Assembly (NCBI GenBank): GCA_001464315.1 | Contig: LNFK01000044.1 | Location: forward strand, 78,869 to 142,868 | Direction: 5' to 3' | DNA length: 64,000 nt | Source of the DNA: Sphingomonadales bacterium Ga0077559 | GTDB taxonomy: Bacteria; Pseudomonadota; Alphaproteobacteria; Sphingomonadales; Sphingomonadaceae | Shown: piece after piece, positions 18,557 through 27,869 of the stretch | Layout of the letters: every line of letters begins with the position of its first letter | Position numbering within the stretch: position 1 is the first letter of the stretch | The notes under the pieces: model-generated | Told to the model about the DNA's origin: nothing | Database searches by the model: none | Seen by the model: the letters and a program-made list of their open reading frames with translations, nothing else | Translations under genes and position numbers: made by a program

Positions 18557-19288
18557 ATGAAAACCCCGCTGTTACTTTTCCCCCTTGCTGCGCTGGCGCT
18601 TTCGGGTTGCAGCTTCAGCATCGACGCCGAGGACGAGCGCATTACCTCCGACGGCAAAACTGTCTCGAAGACAGCTGCAACCACTGGCGCTTTTACCAAG
18701 ATTGAAGCGGTCGGGCCGGACAATATCGTTTTTGTAACCGGCGACGCCTTCTCGATCAAAGCCGAGGGCGAGACCGATGCCATCGCGACGGTGCGCTATG
18801 CAATGGATAATGGCAGCATCATCATCGGCCGCGAAAAAGGCAAATGGTGGGGCAAAGACAGCCAAAGCGTGACGATTACCATCACCGCGCCGACGCTGAC
18901 CACGGCATCGCTCGTCGGTTCGGGCAACTTTACCGCCGACAAGATGGCGGGCGACAAGGTCTCGGTCGAACTTGCAGGATCCGGCGATGCCAAAATAAGC
19001 GATGTGACCGCAAAAAGTTTTAAAAGCGAGCTGGCTGGAACCGGCGATATCATGGTCGCAGGCAAGGTTGAAAGCGCCGAATTTTCGGTCGCTGGAACGG
19101 GCGACATTGATGCCTCTAAACTTGCCAGCGTCGATGCCGAAGTTTCGATTGCAGGGACAGGCGATGTTCGCTTGAGCGCAACCGGCACCGTCGACGCCAG
19201 CATAGCGGGCACGGGCGACATCAATGTCACCGGCGGTGCAAAGTGCAAATCATCGAGTATTGGGTCGGGCAAGATCAATTGCGGATAA
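18557..19288 (+). CDS. DUF2807 (head GIN domain) lipoprotein
   Basis: A 243-residue envelope lipoprotein of unknown function. The signal sequence LLLFPLAALALSGCS carries a lipobox with Cys16. Residues ~50-240 form the DUF2807 right-handed parallel beta-helix; its regular turns are seen as repeats of (A/G)GTGDI, GSGNF, GSGDA and GTGDV. I choose ATG 18557, which places the lipobox normally, over ATG 18542. The chain ends in a paired-Cys segment (CKSSSIGSGKINCG). A second DUF2807 gene lies 600 bases downstream, beyond a methyltransferase gene, which suggests duplication within one operon. Confidence 0.85.
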   Translation: MKTPLLLFPLAALALSGCSFSIDAEDERITSDGKTVSKTAATTGAFTKIEAVGPDNIVFVTGDAFSIKAEGETDAIATVRYAMDNGSIIIGREKGKWWGKDSQSVTITITAPTLTTASLVGSGNFTADKMAGDKVSVELAGSGDAKISDVTAKSFKSELAGTGDIMVAGKVESAEFSVAGTGDIDASKLASVDAEVSIAGTGDVRLSATGTVDASIAGTGDINVTGGAKCKSSSIGSGKINCG

Positions 19289-19304
19289 ACACAGGCGCTC
19301 GGGC

Positions 19305-19931
19305 ATGAACGGCTGGTGGGACCGCCATGTTGTGCCACGCCTGATTGGCTGTGCCTGTCGTCAGCCTGCGGTCATGAAGGACCGCGCGAAGGTCGTGCCG
19401 CTCGCGTCGGGCGATGTACTCGAACTGGGTTGCGGCGGTGCAGCAAATCTCCAATATTATGACTGGTACAAAGTCAAACGGCTGTCAGGCGTCGACCCGT
19501 CGCCCGAATTGCTTGATCGCGCACAGAACGAGCTGGCCGCTTCGGGGCGGTCCGCCAATTTCGTGGCAGGCGTTGCAGAAGCGTTACCCTTTGCCAGCGG
19601 CAGCTTCGATACTGTGGTCACGACCTTCACTTTATGTTCGGTTCAGGACCCCATGGGGGCGCTTTCGGAGGCGCGGCGGGTGCTTAGGCCCGGCGGGAAA
19701 CTGTTGTTTGTCGAGCATGGCCTCGCGCCAGATGCTTCGCCCGCCAAATGGCAGGGGCGGATCGAACCGGTGTGGAAAAATATCGCCGGCGGTTGCCATT
19801 TGACCCGGCCGGTAACTCGGGCCATATCCGCCGCAGGCTTTGTTACCGATACACCGCAGGGCCATTATATGAAGAGGACACCGCGATGGCTGGGCTGGGT
19901 CGAATATGGCGAGGCACGATTGGCGTCTTAG
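19305..19931 (+). CDS. Class I SAM-dependent methyltransferase
   Basis: A 208-residue Rossmann methyltransferase. Motif I is VLELGCGGAANLQYY (~42-56), followed by LSGVDPSPELLDRA, FVAGVAEALPFASGSFDTVV and ARRVLRPGGKLLFVEHG, the standard Methyltransf_11 order. The substrate is not evident. I start at ATG 19305, 16 bases after the DUF2807 stop. The 3' end overlaps the next gene by 46 bases in another frame, indicating tight coupling. Confidence 0.88.
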   Translation: MNGWWDRHVVPRLIGCACRQPAVMKDRAKVVPLASGDVLELGCGGAANLQYYDWYKVKRLSGVDPSPELLDRAQNELAASGRSANFVAGVAEALPFASGSFDTVVTTFTLCSVQDPMGALSEARRVLRPGGKLLFVEHGLAPDASPAKWQGRIEPVWKNIAGGCHLTRPVTRAISAAGFVTDTPQGHYMKRTPRWLGWVEYGEARLAS

Positions 19932-20638
19932 CCGCGACATTGCTGGCGGGCAGCGTTACCGGTCAGGCGAACAAGCCTATCGAGCGTAAATTGCTGGTCG
20001 CAAGTTTCGAAAATATTGTCGTGATCGGCGACATCATAGTCACCGTGCAAACCGGCAAATCGCCGTCGGCCATCGCCAGCGGCGACAAGCGTGTGCTGGA
20101 ATCGCTCAAACTTGAACGCATCGGCACAACCTTGCGCGTGCGTTTGCAGGACGTTGTGAACAACAATAAAGGTGTGCCGATTACCTCGCCGGTGCGCGTG
20201 GCATTAACAACGCAAGAAATCAAAGACATCACGCTCAGCGGTAATGGCACGCTGACAGTGTCCGAGGTGAAACAGCAGGCGCTTGTCCGGCTGCTGATTG
20301 CTGGTAACGGCTCGGTCAGCATCGGGCGACTGTTGACCGACCAGTTTAATGCAACGATCAACGGAAATGGCAAAATCGATCTGGGTGGTGGCGCGGTGCG
20401 CGAGGGCCGGGTAACGGTTGACGGCGCAGGCAGCTTCGAAGGAGCAAAAACGAAAATGCGAAAATTGCGGCTTGAGCATATCGGCAACGCAATTTCGAAC
20501 GCGACGGTTGAAGAAGGCACCGAAATTTTCAATCAGGGTACGGGCAATATTACGATCGGCGGCAAGGGCACTTGTTTCATCAAGCAAGCGGGCAACGCCG
20601 CCATTAATTGCGCAAAAATCGATACGGCGAACCGGTAA
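19886..20638 (+). CDS. Second DUF2807-type secreted protein
   Basis: A 250-residue exported protein with an N-terminal hydrophobic stretch (GTIGVLAATLLAGSVTGQ, cleavage likely near Q-AN) and no lipobox Cys. The beta-helix region follows, with GNG turns replacing the GTG turns of its neighbour (LSGNGTL, IAGNGSV, INGNGKI, QGTGNI), and a C-terminal two-Cys segment (GTCFIK, INCAK). Similar architecture and near-adjacency point to paralogy with the DUF2807 lipoprotein at 18557. ATG 19886 lies inside the methyltransferase gene; the frame upstream has no homology. Function unknown. Confidence 0.82.
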   Translation: MAGLGRIWRGTIGVLAATLLAGSVTGQANKPIERKLLVASFENIVVIGDIIVTVQTGKSPSAIASGDKRVLESLKLERIGTTLRVRLQDVVNNNKGVPITSPVRVALTTQEIKDITLSGNGTLTVSEVKQQALVRLLIAGNGSVSIGRLLTDQFNATINGNGKIDLGGGAVREGRVTVDGAGSFEGAKTKMRKLRLEHIGNAISNATVEEGTEIFNQGTGNITIGGKGTCFIKQAGNAAINCAKIDTANR

Positions 20639-20652
20639 AGAAGGACGGAAAA

Positions 20653-21159
20653 ATGGCAACGATGCTCAGAAGCTTCACGATGTTGGCGCTGGCCGCACTG
20701 GCTGCGTGCACGTTTCCGTCAAGTGGTGACAGCAAGCCAGCGGGGTGCATAGCAGGCGAAGACAAAGGACAGTCGGCTGCCGGGTTACAACAGGTCATGC
20801 TCTGCGTGACCAGCGGCACCAAAACCCATGCATTCACCACCGAAGTCGCAAAAACTTCTATGGAGCAAGCCAAGGGCATGATGTTCCGTACCGAAATGCC
20901 CGACAATACAGCGATGCTGTTCCCCTTCCCGCAGCCCAAGCCCGCCAGCTTCTGGATGAAGAATACGGTGATCCCGCTCGATATCATTTTCATCCGCCCC
21001 AATGGCACGATCGAGAGTATCGCAGAAAATGCGGTGCCTTATTCGACAGCCCCGGTTGAATCGGGCGAACCGGTTGGCGCAGTGCTCGAACTGCGCGGGG
21101 GGCTGGCCGCAGAGCTTGGCATTAACTCAGGCGACAAGGTTGTCTGGCAGGGCAAATAG
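20653..21159 (+). CDS. DUF192 family lipoprotein
   Basis: A 168-residue protein. The N-terminal MLALAALAACTF gives a lipobox. The DUF192 domain (~55-165) shows the typical segments TEVAKTSMEQAKGMMFRTEM, FWMKNTVIPLDIIFI and AVLELRGGLAAELGI. The family is exported and of unknown function. AAGGACGG nine bases upstream of ATG 20653 decides the start. It sits 14 bases after the DUF2807-2 stop, so it is probably in the same operon. Confidence 0.9.
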   Translation: MATMLRSFTMLALAALAACTFPSSGDSKPAGCIAGEDKGQSAAGLQQVMLCVTSGTKTHAFTTEVAKTSMEQAKGMMFRTEMPDNTAMLFPFPQPKPASFWMKNTVIPLDIIFIRPNGTIESIAENAVPYSTAPVESGEPVGAVLELRGGLAAELGINSGDKVVWQGK

Positions 21160-21206
21160 CCAAATAGGGATTGCGCGGCTGCGCGCTTCGCCCTAATCGC
21201 TGCGCC

Positions 21207-21593
21207 ATGGGAATCCTAGGAAAAATCTTCACCTGGTGGGACGGCGCCACCATTGGCACAGCGCTGTATAGTTGGCGCAAGGGCACGGCCTTCGGCGAAG
21301 ATGACGCCGGCAACAAATATTATCAGACCGCAGACGGCAAGCGCCGTTGGGTCATCTATAATGGCGCGAATGACGCTAGCCGCGTTTCGCCCGACTGGCA
21401 TGGCTGGTTGCACGGCACGCATGATGGGAAACCAGAAGATTATTTGCCGCCGGTGCGCGGGTTCGAAGCGCCCGCGATCCCCAATTTGACCGGCACGCAA
21501 GCCGCCTATCGCCCAGCCGGTGCCATCGAGCGAGGCGGACATCGCGCGCGGTCAACCGGCGATTACGAGGCATGGAGCCCCGACGCAGCATGA
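21207..21593 (+). CDS. NDUFA12-like complex I accessory subunit
   Basis: A 128-residue protein starting MGILGKIFTWWDGATIGTAL, with the family core GEDDAGNKYYQ, RRWVIYNG, DASRVSPDWHGWLHG and the C-terminal GDYEAWSPDAA. NDUFA12 (B17.2/NDUFAF2 family) is an accessory subunit of NADH:ubiquinone oxidoreductase conserved between alphaproteobacteria and mitochondria. I start at ATG 21207; 12 extra upstream codons lack similarity. It overlaps the DUF2155 gene by ATGA. Confidence 0.93.
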   Translation: MGILGKIFTWWDGATIGTALYSWRKGTAFGEDDAGNKYYQTADGKRRWVIYNGANDASRVSPDWHGWLHGTHDGKPEDYLPPVRGFEAPAIPNLTGTQAAYRPAGAIERGGHRARSTGDYEAWSPDAA

Positions 21594-22243
21594 CTCGGCG
21601 CTGCGGCATGACACCGCGCCGCAGCCTGTTGCTGATGCCGCTGATTGCGGCATCGCTGGGCGGTTGCGATATGCTCGGCACGACAAGCGACGCACCCCCT
21701 GCTCCTGCGAAAACAGGCAAGGCGCAGCCGACGAATGACAAGATTGCGGTTGCAGAAGGCAATAGCATCGGCACGCCAATGGCCGAGCGTGTGGCCGTTC
21801 TGGGCTTGCTGAACAAGCGCAACGGCCAGACCCGCGATATCGAACTAAAGCCCGGCGAAGCCATCCGCTTTGGTAAGGTCGTTGTCCGTCTACGCGCGTG
21901 CGAGAAAACCGCACCATGGGAGACCTATCCCGATCAGGGCGCTTTCGTCCAATTGCTCGTCAACGAACGGCCGCCGGGAACCAGCGAGGCGGAGCGTTGG
22001 CGGCAGGTATTTTCAGGCTGGCTGTTCAAGGAAAATCCGGCGGCAAATGTCGTTGAACATCCGATTTACGACGTCTGGGTCAAAAGCTGCAAGATGAGCT
22101 TCCCCGGCGAAGAAGAAGCGCTCGAGGAGAAATCGGGTGATGCCGCGCCGGCCGCCAAAGCTCGGTCGAGAGCGCCCCAGACGCCAGCGCCTGCTGCACC
22201 GGCCGCTGATGAAGGCGACGGCGCGGATACGACCGAGGCCTGA
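21590..22243 (+). CDS. DUF2155 domain lipoprotein
   Basis: A 217-residue envelope protein, with lipobox LIAASLGGCD. The DUF2155 domain (~75-165) is visible in RVAVLGLLNKRNGQTRDIEL, ACEKTAPWETYPDQGAFVQL, FSGWLFKENPAANVVEHPIY and WVKSCKM. In alphaproteobacteria this gene often follows the NDUFA12 gene and precedes aat, as here. The Ala/Pro-rich tail (residues ~175-217) is antisense to the end of aat: the two genes converge and share 178 bp. ATG 21590 overlaps the upstream stop; ATG 21608 is an alternative that also keeps the lipobox. Confidence 0.88.
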   Translation: MTRRCGMTPRRSLLLMPLIAASLGGCDMLGTTSDAPPAPAKTGKAQPTNDKIAVAEGNSIGTPMAERVAVLGLLNKRNGQTRDIELKPGEAIRFGKVVVRLRACEKTAPWETYPDQGAFVQLLVNERPPGTSEAERWRQVFSGWLFKENPAANVVEHPIYDVWVKSCKMSFPGEEEALEEKSGDAAPAAKARSRAPQTPAPAAPAADEGDGADTTEA

Positions 22244-22872
22244 TATTCGTGGCTCAATGCAGCCTCAAGCCGGTCCAGATATTCTTCTTGGGCGATTTCA
22301 ATAGCGCCAAGGCTAGCCAGATGGTCGGTCATGAATTGACAATCGAGCAATTCGAACCCGCCGATTCTCATACGCGCGACCAAATATGCCAGTGCGACCT
22401 TCGACGCATCGGTGGCCTTGGAAAACATGCTTTCGCCGAAAAATGCCCGGCCCATTGCGAGCCCGTACAGTCCGCCGACAAGCTCACCGTCCAGCCAGCA
22501 TTCCACGCTATGCGCCTGCCCTATGCTGTGCAGCGCGCAAAACGCGTCCTCGATATCGGGATTGATCCAGGTTTCGCGTCGGCCTTCGCGAGACTCTGCG
22601 CACATAGCGATAACGCGGGCGAATACCGTGTCCGCCGTGACGACAAACCGGTCCTGACGGATCGTTTTTGCCAAGGATTTTGACAATCTGAACCCTTCTA
22701 ACGGCAATATCGCACGCTGCTCGGGCTCTATCCAGAATGTATCGGGATCGTCGCGCGCATCGGACATCGGGAAAATGCCATTAGCATAGGCGCGCATCAG
22801 CAAATCCAGATTAATCGGCAATGGTAATCCCTTCCGCGCGCACCCTATCTCGAATTGCGCCCGCACATGCAA
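22066..22872 (-). CDS. aat: Leucyl/phenylalanyl-tRNA-protein transferase
   Basis: A 268-residue N-end-rule enzyme that adds Leu or Phe to proteins with N-terminal Arg/Lys. Conserved segments: LLMRAYANGIFPMSD, WIEPEQRAILPL, ETWINPDIEDAFCALH, HSVECWLDGELVGGLYG, RAFFGESMFSKATDASKVAL and LLDCQFMTDHLASLGA. The chain is longer than the ~235-residue E. coli protein; the tail ends SSPGKLILQLLTQTS, which I recall as typical of sphingomonad Aat, so the extension is probably real. That tail is encoded antisense to the end of the DUF2155 gene. Confidence 0.93.
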   Translation of the reverse strand: MHVRAQFEIGCARKGLPLPINLDLLMRAYANGIFPMSDARDDPDTFWIEPEQRAILPLEGFRLSKSLAKTIRQDRFVVTADTVFARVIAMCAESREGRRETWINPDIEDAFCALHSIGQAHSVECWLDGELVGGLYGLAMGRAFFGESMFSKATDASKVALAYLVARMRIGGFELLDCQFMTDHLASLGAIEIAQEEYLDRLEAALSHEYQASVVSAPSPSSAAGAAGAGVWGALDRALAAGAASPDFSSSASSSPGKLILQLLTQTS

Positions 22873-22967
22873 TGGATTATAGCCTAGTCTTCAGCCCCCG
22901 GCAGCGATGAGTCCATGGACCACCTCCGCCGGGGATTATTGTTTCAAGCACAGCCCAAGGACCGCCC

Positions 22968-23747
22968 ATGACCCGCCGCCGCAAAATTTACGAAGGCAAG
23001 GCCAAGATACTTTATGAGGGTCCCGAACCCGGCACATTGATCCAATATTTCAAGGATGATGCGACCGCATTCAACGCCCAGAAAAAGGGCACGATTGCGG
23101 GCAAGGGCGTTATCAATAATCGCGTGTCTGAACATGTTTTTACGCGGCTCAGCCATATTGGCATCCCGACCCATTTCATACGCCGCCTGAACATGCGCGA
23201 GCAATTGATCCGTCAGGTTGAGATTGTTCCCATCGAGATCATCGTGCGCAACGTCGCTGCTGGAACGCTCTCCAAGCGTTTGGGAATCGAAGAAGGTACG
23301 CCGCTGCCGCACACCTTGCTCGAATATTGCTACAAGGATGATGCGCTCGGGGATCCGTTGATCGCCGAAGAACATATCGCGTGCTTTGGCTGGGCCAGTC
23401 AGGAAGAGATGCAGGATATCTCCTCAATGGCAATCCGCATCAACGACTTCATGTGCGGCATGTTTGCCGGCATCGGAATCCGGCTGGTGGATTTCAAGCT
23501 TGAGTTCGGTCGTCTTTTCGACGGCGATTTCTCGCGGATCATATTGGCCGACGAAATCAGCCCCGATGGATGCCGCCTGTGGGACATCGAAACCGGCGAG
23601 AAACTCGACAAGGACCGTTTCCGCCGCGATCTGGGCGGCGAAGCCGAAGCTTATCAGGAAGTTGCCCGCCGTCTGGGCCTGATGCCCGAGGAAACCGAAG
23701 GCGCTGTGCTCGATATGGTCAGCCACCGGTTACGCAAGGGCAAATAA
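22968..23747 (+). CDS. purC: Phosphoribosylaminoimidazole-succinocarboxamide synthase
   Basis: A 259-residue SAICAR synthetase (purine pathway: CAIR + Asp + ATP). The N-terminus [16 protein letters not shown], then [49 protein letters not shown] and [14 protein letters not shown] are the standard motifs. It lies upstream of purS and purQ, with an M16 protease gene inserted between; that spacing suggests one purine-related region. Confidence 0.97.
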   Translation: MTRRRKIYEGKAKILYEGPEPGTLIQYFKDDATAFNAQKKGTIAGKGVINNRVSEHVFTRLSHIGIPTHFIRRLNMREQLIRQVEIVPIEIIVRNVAAGTLSKRLGIEEGTPLPHTLLEYCYKDDALGDPLIAEEHIACFGWASQEEMQDISSMAIRINDFMCGMFAGIGIRLVDFKLEFGRLFDGDFSRIILADEISPDGCRLWDIETGEKLDKDRFRRDLGGEAEAYQEVARRLGLMPEETEGAVLDMVSHRLRKGK

Positions 23748-23753
23748 GCCGAA

Positions 23754-26639
23754 GTGATACGAGGTGCATTTACTGCAGGGATAGTTTCGGCGCTGCTGAT
23801 GCTCGGCAGCCCGGCCAGCGCCGGGCAAGCGCCTGATGGTGCAGCGCGTGCCGCGCCTTGGAACGCCGAAACATCGGATCTCGAACCCGATAGCAGCATC
23901 GTCTACGGCAAATTATCCAATGGCCTGCGCTACGCCATCCGGCCCAACCAGCGCCCGCAGAATCAGGTCATCGTTCGAATGGCTATCGATTTCGGGTCGG
24001 CGGCCGAGGCCGATGACGAACAAGGGCTTGCCCATTTTATCGAACATATGGCGTTCAACGGCAGCAATAATGTGCCCGAGGGCGACATGGTCAAAATGCT
24101 TGAGCGGCTTGGCCTATCCTTTGGCGCGGATACCAATGCATCGACGGGTTATACGCAGACGCAGTATAAGCTAGACCTGCCCAAAGCCGACCCAGCGCTG
24201 ATCGAACGCGCACTGTTCCTGATGCGCGAAACGGCTAGCGAAATTCAGTTCAATGCGCAGGCAGTGAACCGCGAGCGCGGCGTCGTCATCGCTGAAAAGC
24301 GGCAAGGCGAAAATTTTAGCTTTCAGAGCGCGCGCGCCGCCAACAATCTGTTCTACCCTGACACTTTTTATTCGACGCGCTATCCGATTGGTCAACAGTC
24401 CGTTCTGGAAAATGCGCCTGCGGAGAGGTTGAAGGCGCTGTACCGCAAATATTATCGCCCCGACCGGACAACAATCATACTCGTTGGCCCGATCAATGTA
24501 GCCGCTGCCGAACGCGAGATCATCGCGAAGTTTGCAAGTTGGCAAAATGACGGCCCGCCTTTGGGCGACATCGACACTTGCGCGCTTGATCCAGGCAGAC
24601 AAGCTGCTGCTGATAGCTTCATCCATCCCAAGATTAGTGAAGCCATTTCGGTCCAGCAGATGATCGCCGATCAGAAGCGGCCTGACACTATCGAACGCGC
24701 GATGCTCCAACTGAAGATGCAAATCGCGTCGAGCATCATTTCGCAGCGGATGAGCCGCCGTTCGCGCGAGGCCGATATGCCCTTTCTGGGAGGCGGCATC
24801 AGCTTTGGACTGAATTTATGCGAACAATATGTCCGCGTGGGTTTCAGCGTTTCGGGAAAAGACGGAAGCTGGAACACGGTGCTACCCTTCGCCGAACAGA
24901 TCGTTCGCCAAGCCACCGAGTTTGGTTTCAGCGAGGCCGAGATATCCGAGCAGGTCAAACGGCTTGATACAGCTTATGAAAACGCTGCACGCGGAGAAGC
25001 AACGCGGCCAAGTCTCGCAATCGCCAACGAATTGGTTACTCTTGATAATGATGTCCTGAATTCTGCAGTCTATCGGCAATTGCTATGGCGCCAACTGCGT
25101 CCGTTCATGACCTCACAGTCAATCCACAGTGAATTTGCCAAATGGTTCGGGCAGCTTGACCGTCCCCTCATGTTCCTGACGACAAAAGTTACCGACGGCA
25201 TAAAGCCCGATCAGATTCTGGCCGCCTATAATGCAAGCCGAAACATCGCGGTTGCGCCGCCCCCCGGCCGTGCGCAGCAGGAGTTTGCCTATACCGACTT
25301 TGGCCCGGCAGGATCAGTGGTCGAAGACACCGTCATTGCAGATTTGGGTATCCGCACGATCCGTTTTACCAACGGCACGTTGCTCAACCTCAAGAAGACC
25401 GATTTCGAAGATAACCGAATCCGTTATGCATTGCGCATTGATGGCGGCGAGCTTCACTTCGGTAAGGACAACGCCGCGTTATCCCGGCTGATGTCGGGCG
25501 CTTATGTGTCAGGCGGATTGCAGGAGCACGATATCGAAGATCTGCGGTCGATCCTTGCAGGGACAACGGTGTCGGCAGGATTTGGTGTTGCAGACAATTA
25601 TTTCGGCAGTGCCGGCGTGATTGCGCCTGTCGATCTCGAACGGCAGCTTCAGGTGATGGCGGCCTATACCAAATTTCCGGCTTATTCGGAAAACGCGCTG
25701 CGCCTGTTCCGCCGTCCGCTGCCCGAGAGCTATGCCCGGCTCGATGCCACCCCGGTCTCGGCGCTTGGCGTTGCCGCACCGCGTATCATGACCGATAACG
25801 ACCCACGATTCAGTCTGGAGCCGTTGGAAACGATGGGCACGGTTGATTTCGCGATGCTCAAAAATGCGCTCGGCGACGCGTTGTTAGCCAACCGGCTTGA
25901 AATCGCGCTGGTCGGCGACATCGACGAGGATGCTGCCATCGCCAGCGTTGCCCGCACCTTCGGCGCGCTGGCTCCGCGCAAAATGGCGGGCGATGACTTT
26001 ACCGAAGCGCTCAAAACCAAATGGTCATCGGCAAAGGGCAATTTCGACATATCGCACAAGGGCGAGGCCAATCAATTGGCGTGGCGGCGGGTCTGGACCA
26101 CGACCGATGATCGCGACCAAAAGGTCGCGCAGGGTATGGATTTGCTCGCGCGCATCGTAACCGTGCGGTTGATCGATGAACTGCGAGAAAAGCTTGGCGC
26201 AACGTATGGCGGCGGATCGAATTCGAGCATGTCGGCAATCTATCCCGGGCGGGGCACCTTCACCATCGCTACCAGCGGCGACCCCAAGGACCTTGCCGCC
26301 ATCGAGGCCGCCGTTGACGGTATTATTGCCGAAATCTTGGCTGCACCTGCCGAGGCCGACCTCTTCGAACGCGCGCGCAAACCGGTGCTTGAAAGCTACG
26401 CCGACTGGCGCATCCGCAACGATACGTGGATCGGTGTCGCTGCCGAGGCGCAGACGAACGCGGCTAGGCTCGATCGTTTCCGCAGCAGCGAAGACAGTTT
26501 CAAGTCGATTACGTCCGAATATGTCTGGGAGTTGGCGAAACTATGGTTGGGTAAGCCCGCGCAATTCACGTTCCGAGCATTACCCGCTGATCTCATAGAT
26601 GCCGGCGCGGCAAATCAAATGACTGCGCCGACTAAATAA
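23754..26639 (+). CDS. M16 family (insulinase/pitrilysin) zinc metallopeptidase
   Basis: A 961-residue exported protease with a GTG start 6 bases after purC and a signal peptide cleaved near SPASA-GQ. The first M16 catalytic domain (~45-260) has the inverted zinc motif HFIEHMAFNG, with the downstream Glu in the helix following FNAQAVNRERGVVIAEKR. The second, non-catalytic M16 half (~690-900) ends with VRLIDELREKLGATYGGGSN, supplying the R/Y substrate-binding residues. The family cleaves peptides in the periplasm. It is most likely cotranscribed with purC but functionally unrelated. Confidence 0.93.
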   Translation: MIRGAFTAGIVSALLMLGSPASAGQAPDGAARAAPWNAETSDLEPDSSIVYGKLSNGLRYAIRPNQRPQNQVIVRMAIDFGSAAEADDEQGLAHFIEHMAFNGSNNVPEGDMVKMLERLGLSFGADTNASTGYTQTQYKLDLPKADPALIERALFLMRETASEIQFNAQAVNRERGVVIAEKRQGENFSFQSARAANNLFYPDTFYSTRYPIGQQSVLENAPAERLKALYRKYYRPDRTTIILVGPINVAAAEREIIAKFASWQNDGPPLGDIDTCALDPGRQAAADSFIHPKISEAISVQQMIADQKRPDTIERAMLQLKMQIASSIISQRMSRRSREADMPFLGGGISFGLNLCEQYVRVGFSVSGKDGSWNTVLPFAEQIVRQATEFGFSEAEISEQVKRLDTAYENAARGEATRPSLAIANELVTLDNDVLNSAVYRQLLWRQLRPFMTSQSIHSEFAKWFGQLDRPLMFLTTKVTDGIKPDQILAAYNASRNIAVAPPPGRAQQEFAYTDFGPAGSVVEDTVIADLGIRTIRFTNGTLLNLKKTDFEDNRIRYALRIDGGELHFGKDNAALSRLMSGAYVSGGLQEHDIEDLRSILAGTTVSAGFGVADNYFGSAGVIAPVDLERQLQVMAAYTKFPAYSENALRLFRRPLPESYARLDATPVSALGVAAPRIMTDNDPRFSLEPLETMGTVDFAMLKNALGDALLANRLEIALVGDIDEDAAIASVARTFGALAPRKMAGDDFTEALKTKWSSAKGNFDISHKGEANQLAWRRVWTTTDDRDQKVAQGMDLLARIVTVRLIDELREKLGATYGGGSNSSMSAIYPGRGTFTIATSGDPKDLAAIEAAVDGIIAEILAAPAEADLFERARKPVLESYADWRIRNDTWIGVAAEAQTNAARLDRFRSSEDSFKSITSEYVWELAKLWLGKPAQFTFRALPADLIDAGAANQMTAPTK

Positions 26640-26792
26640 TCAGCCTTTGGTTTTATACCCGCAGACAATGCCCAGAATGAAAGAGAGGAACAGCCCAAGC
26701 TGAACCTCGTCACTGGGAATTCCGCTCCAACCAAAAAGCTCGTGGCCAAAGGCGAACAGCCCGATAAACATTGCAGTTGCCAAACCGACCAT
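26640..26792 (-). CDS. Small two-helix membrane protein (50 aa)
   Basis: An unannotated-size frame (50 codons) with ATG at 26792 preceded by GGAGG at an ideal distance. The peptide begins MVGLATAMFIGLFAFGHELF and ends LFLSFILGIVCGYKTKG, i.e. two hydrophobic helices joined by a short acidic loop (SGIPSDEVQ). The stop codon abuts the M16 stop. I do not recognise a named family; it has the look of a genuine small inner-membrane protein. Not detected by length-limited gene callers. Confidence 0.7.
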   Translation of the reverse strand: MVGLATAMFIGLFAFGHELFGWSGIPSDEVQLGLFLSFILGIVCGYKTKG

Positions 26793-26973
26793 AGGGTCCT
26801 CCGACCGGCGAAATTGCCATCACCAACCAACTGTGGTGAACGGGTGTAGACCGGTTACCATCAAGGCAGCGTTGCCGAACATGGTTAAAATCCGGTTACC
26901 GGCCATCTCGCCCCTTGTTTCACCGGATGCGCGTTCTATAGGGGTGCGAACGGCTAGCAGCACAGGTGTCAAC

Positions 26974-27204
26974 ATGAAAACCCGCGTCTTCGTAACCTTA
27001 AAAAACGGCGTTCTCGACCCGCAGGGCAAGGCTATCCACCACGCGCTAGAAGGTCTTGGATTTTCGGGCGTTCACGATGTCCGCGCGGGACGGCTTATCG
27101 AAATCGAGCACGAACCTGACGTTTCCAAAGCTGATTTAGAAGCGATGTGCAGCAAGTTGCTAGCCAATATGGTCATCGAGAATTTCGAGATCGAGCAAGC
27201 CTGA
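26974..27204 (+). CDS. purS: Phosphoribosylformylglycinamidine synthase subunit PurS
   Basis: A 76-residue protein ([54 protein letters not shown]) that bridges PurL and PurQ in the small-subunit FGAM synthetase of many bacteria. ATG 26974 gives the family length; the frame is open further upstream without homology. The stop overlaps the purQ start (TGATG). Confidence 0.96.
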   Translation: MKTRVFVTLKNGVLDPQGKAIHHALEGLGFSGVHDVRAGRLIEIEHEPDVSKADLEAMCSKLLANMVIENFEIEQA

Positions 27205-27869
27205 TGCGCGCGGCCGTCATACAATTTCCCGGCTCCAACTGCGACCGCGATATGGCGGTTGCGATCCGCGATGTGATGGGCGCTGATACCAGCCTTGTCT
27301 GGCACCGGGCGAGCGAACTGCCGCAAGGCCTCGACCTAATCGCCATTCCTGGAGGCTTTTCCTATGGCGACTACCTGCGCTCCGGCGCAATGGCCGCGCG
27401 GTCGCCTGTTATGCAAGCAGTCGTTGAAGCCGCAGGGCGCGGCGTGCCGGTGCTGGGCGTGTGCAACGGCTTTCAGATACTGACCGAGGCGGGACTGTTA
27501 CCCGGCGCACTGATGCGAAATGCGGGCATCCGCTTTGTTTGCCGGAAGGTGACACTGAAAGTCGAAAACAACCAGTCGATATTCACCGGCGGCTATGATT
27601 CAGGCGAGGAAATCAGCATTCCGGTTGCCCACCATGATGGCAATTATTTCGCAGATGATGCCACATTGAACCAGCTTGAGGGCGAAGGCCGCGTCGCGTT
27701 TCGCTATGCCGAGCCTGTAAACGGCTCGTCGCGCAATATAGCAGGCATAATAAACGATGCAGGCAATGTGCTCGGCATGATGCCTCACCCCGAACGCATG
27801 ATAGAGGCAGTACATGGCGGATCGGACGGTCGCAGGCTTTTCGAAGGATTAATCCGCGAGATCGCCTGA
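27204..27869 (+). CDS. purQ: Phosphoribosylformylglycinamidine synthase subunit PurQ
   Basis: A 221-residue class I glutaminase. [15 protein letters not shown] begins the domain; the catalytic Cys is in [12 protein letters not shown] and the His/Glu pair is in [10 protein letters not shown]. It supplies ammonia to PurL for FGAM synthesis. It is coupled to purS by overlap. Its last ~20 bases overlap a convergent membrane-protein gene. Confidence 0.97.
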   Translation: MRAAVIQFPGSNCDRDMAVAIRDVMGADTSLVWHRASELPQGLDLIAIPGGFSYGDYLRSGAMAARSPVMQAVVEAAGRGVPVLGVCNGFQILTEAGLLPGALMRNAGIRFVCRKVTLKVENNQSIFTGGYDSGEEISIPVAHHDGNYFADDATLNQLEGEGRVAFRYAEPVNGSSRNIAGIINDAGNVLGMMPHPERMIEAVHGGSDGRRLFEGLIREIA

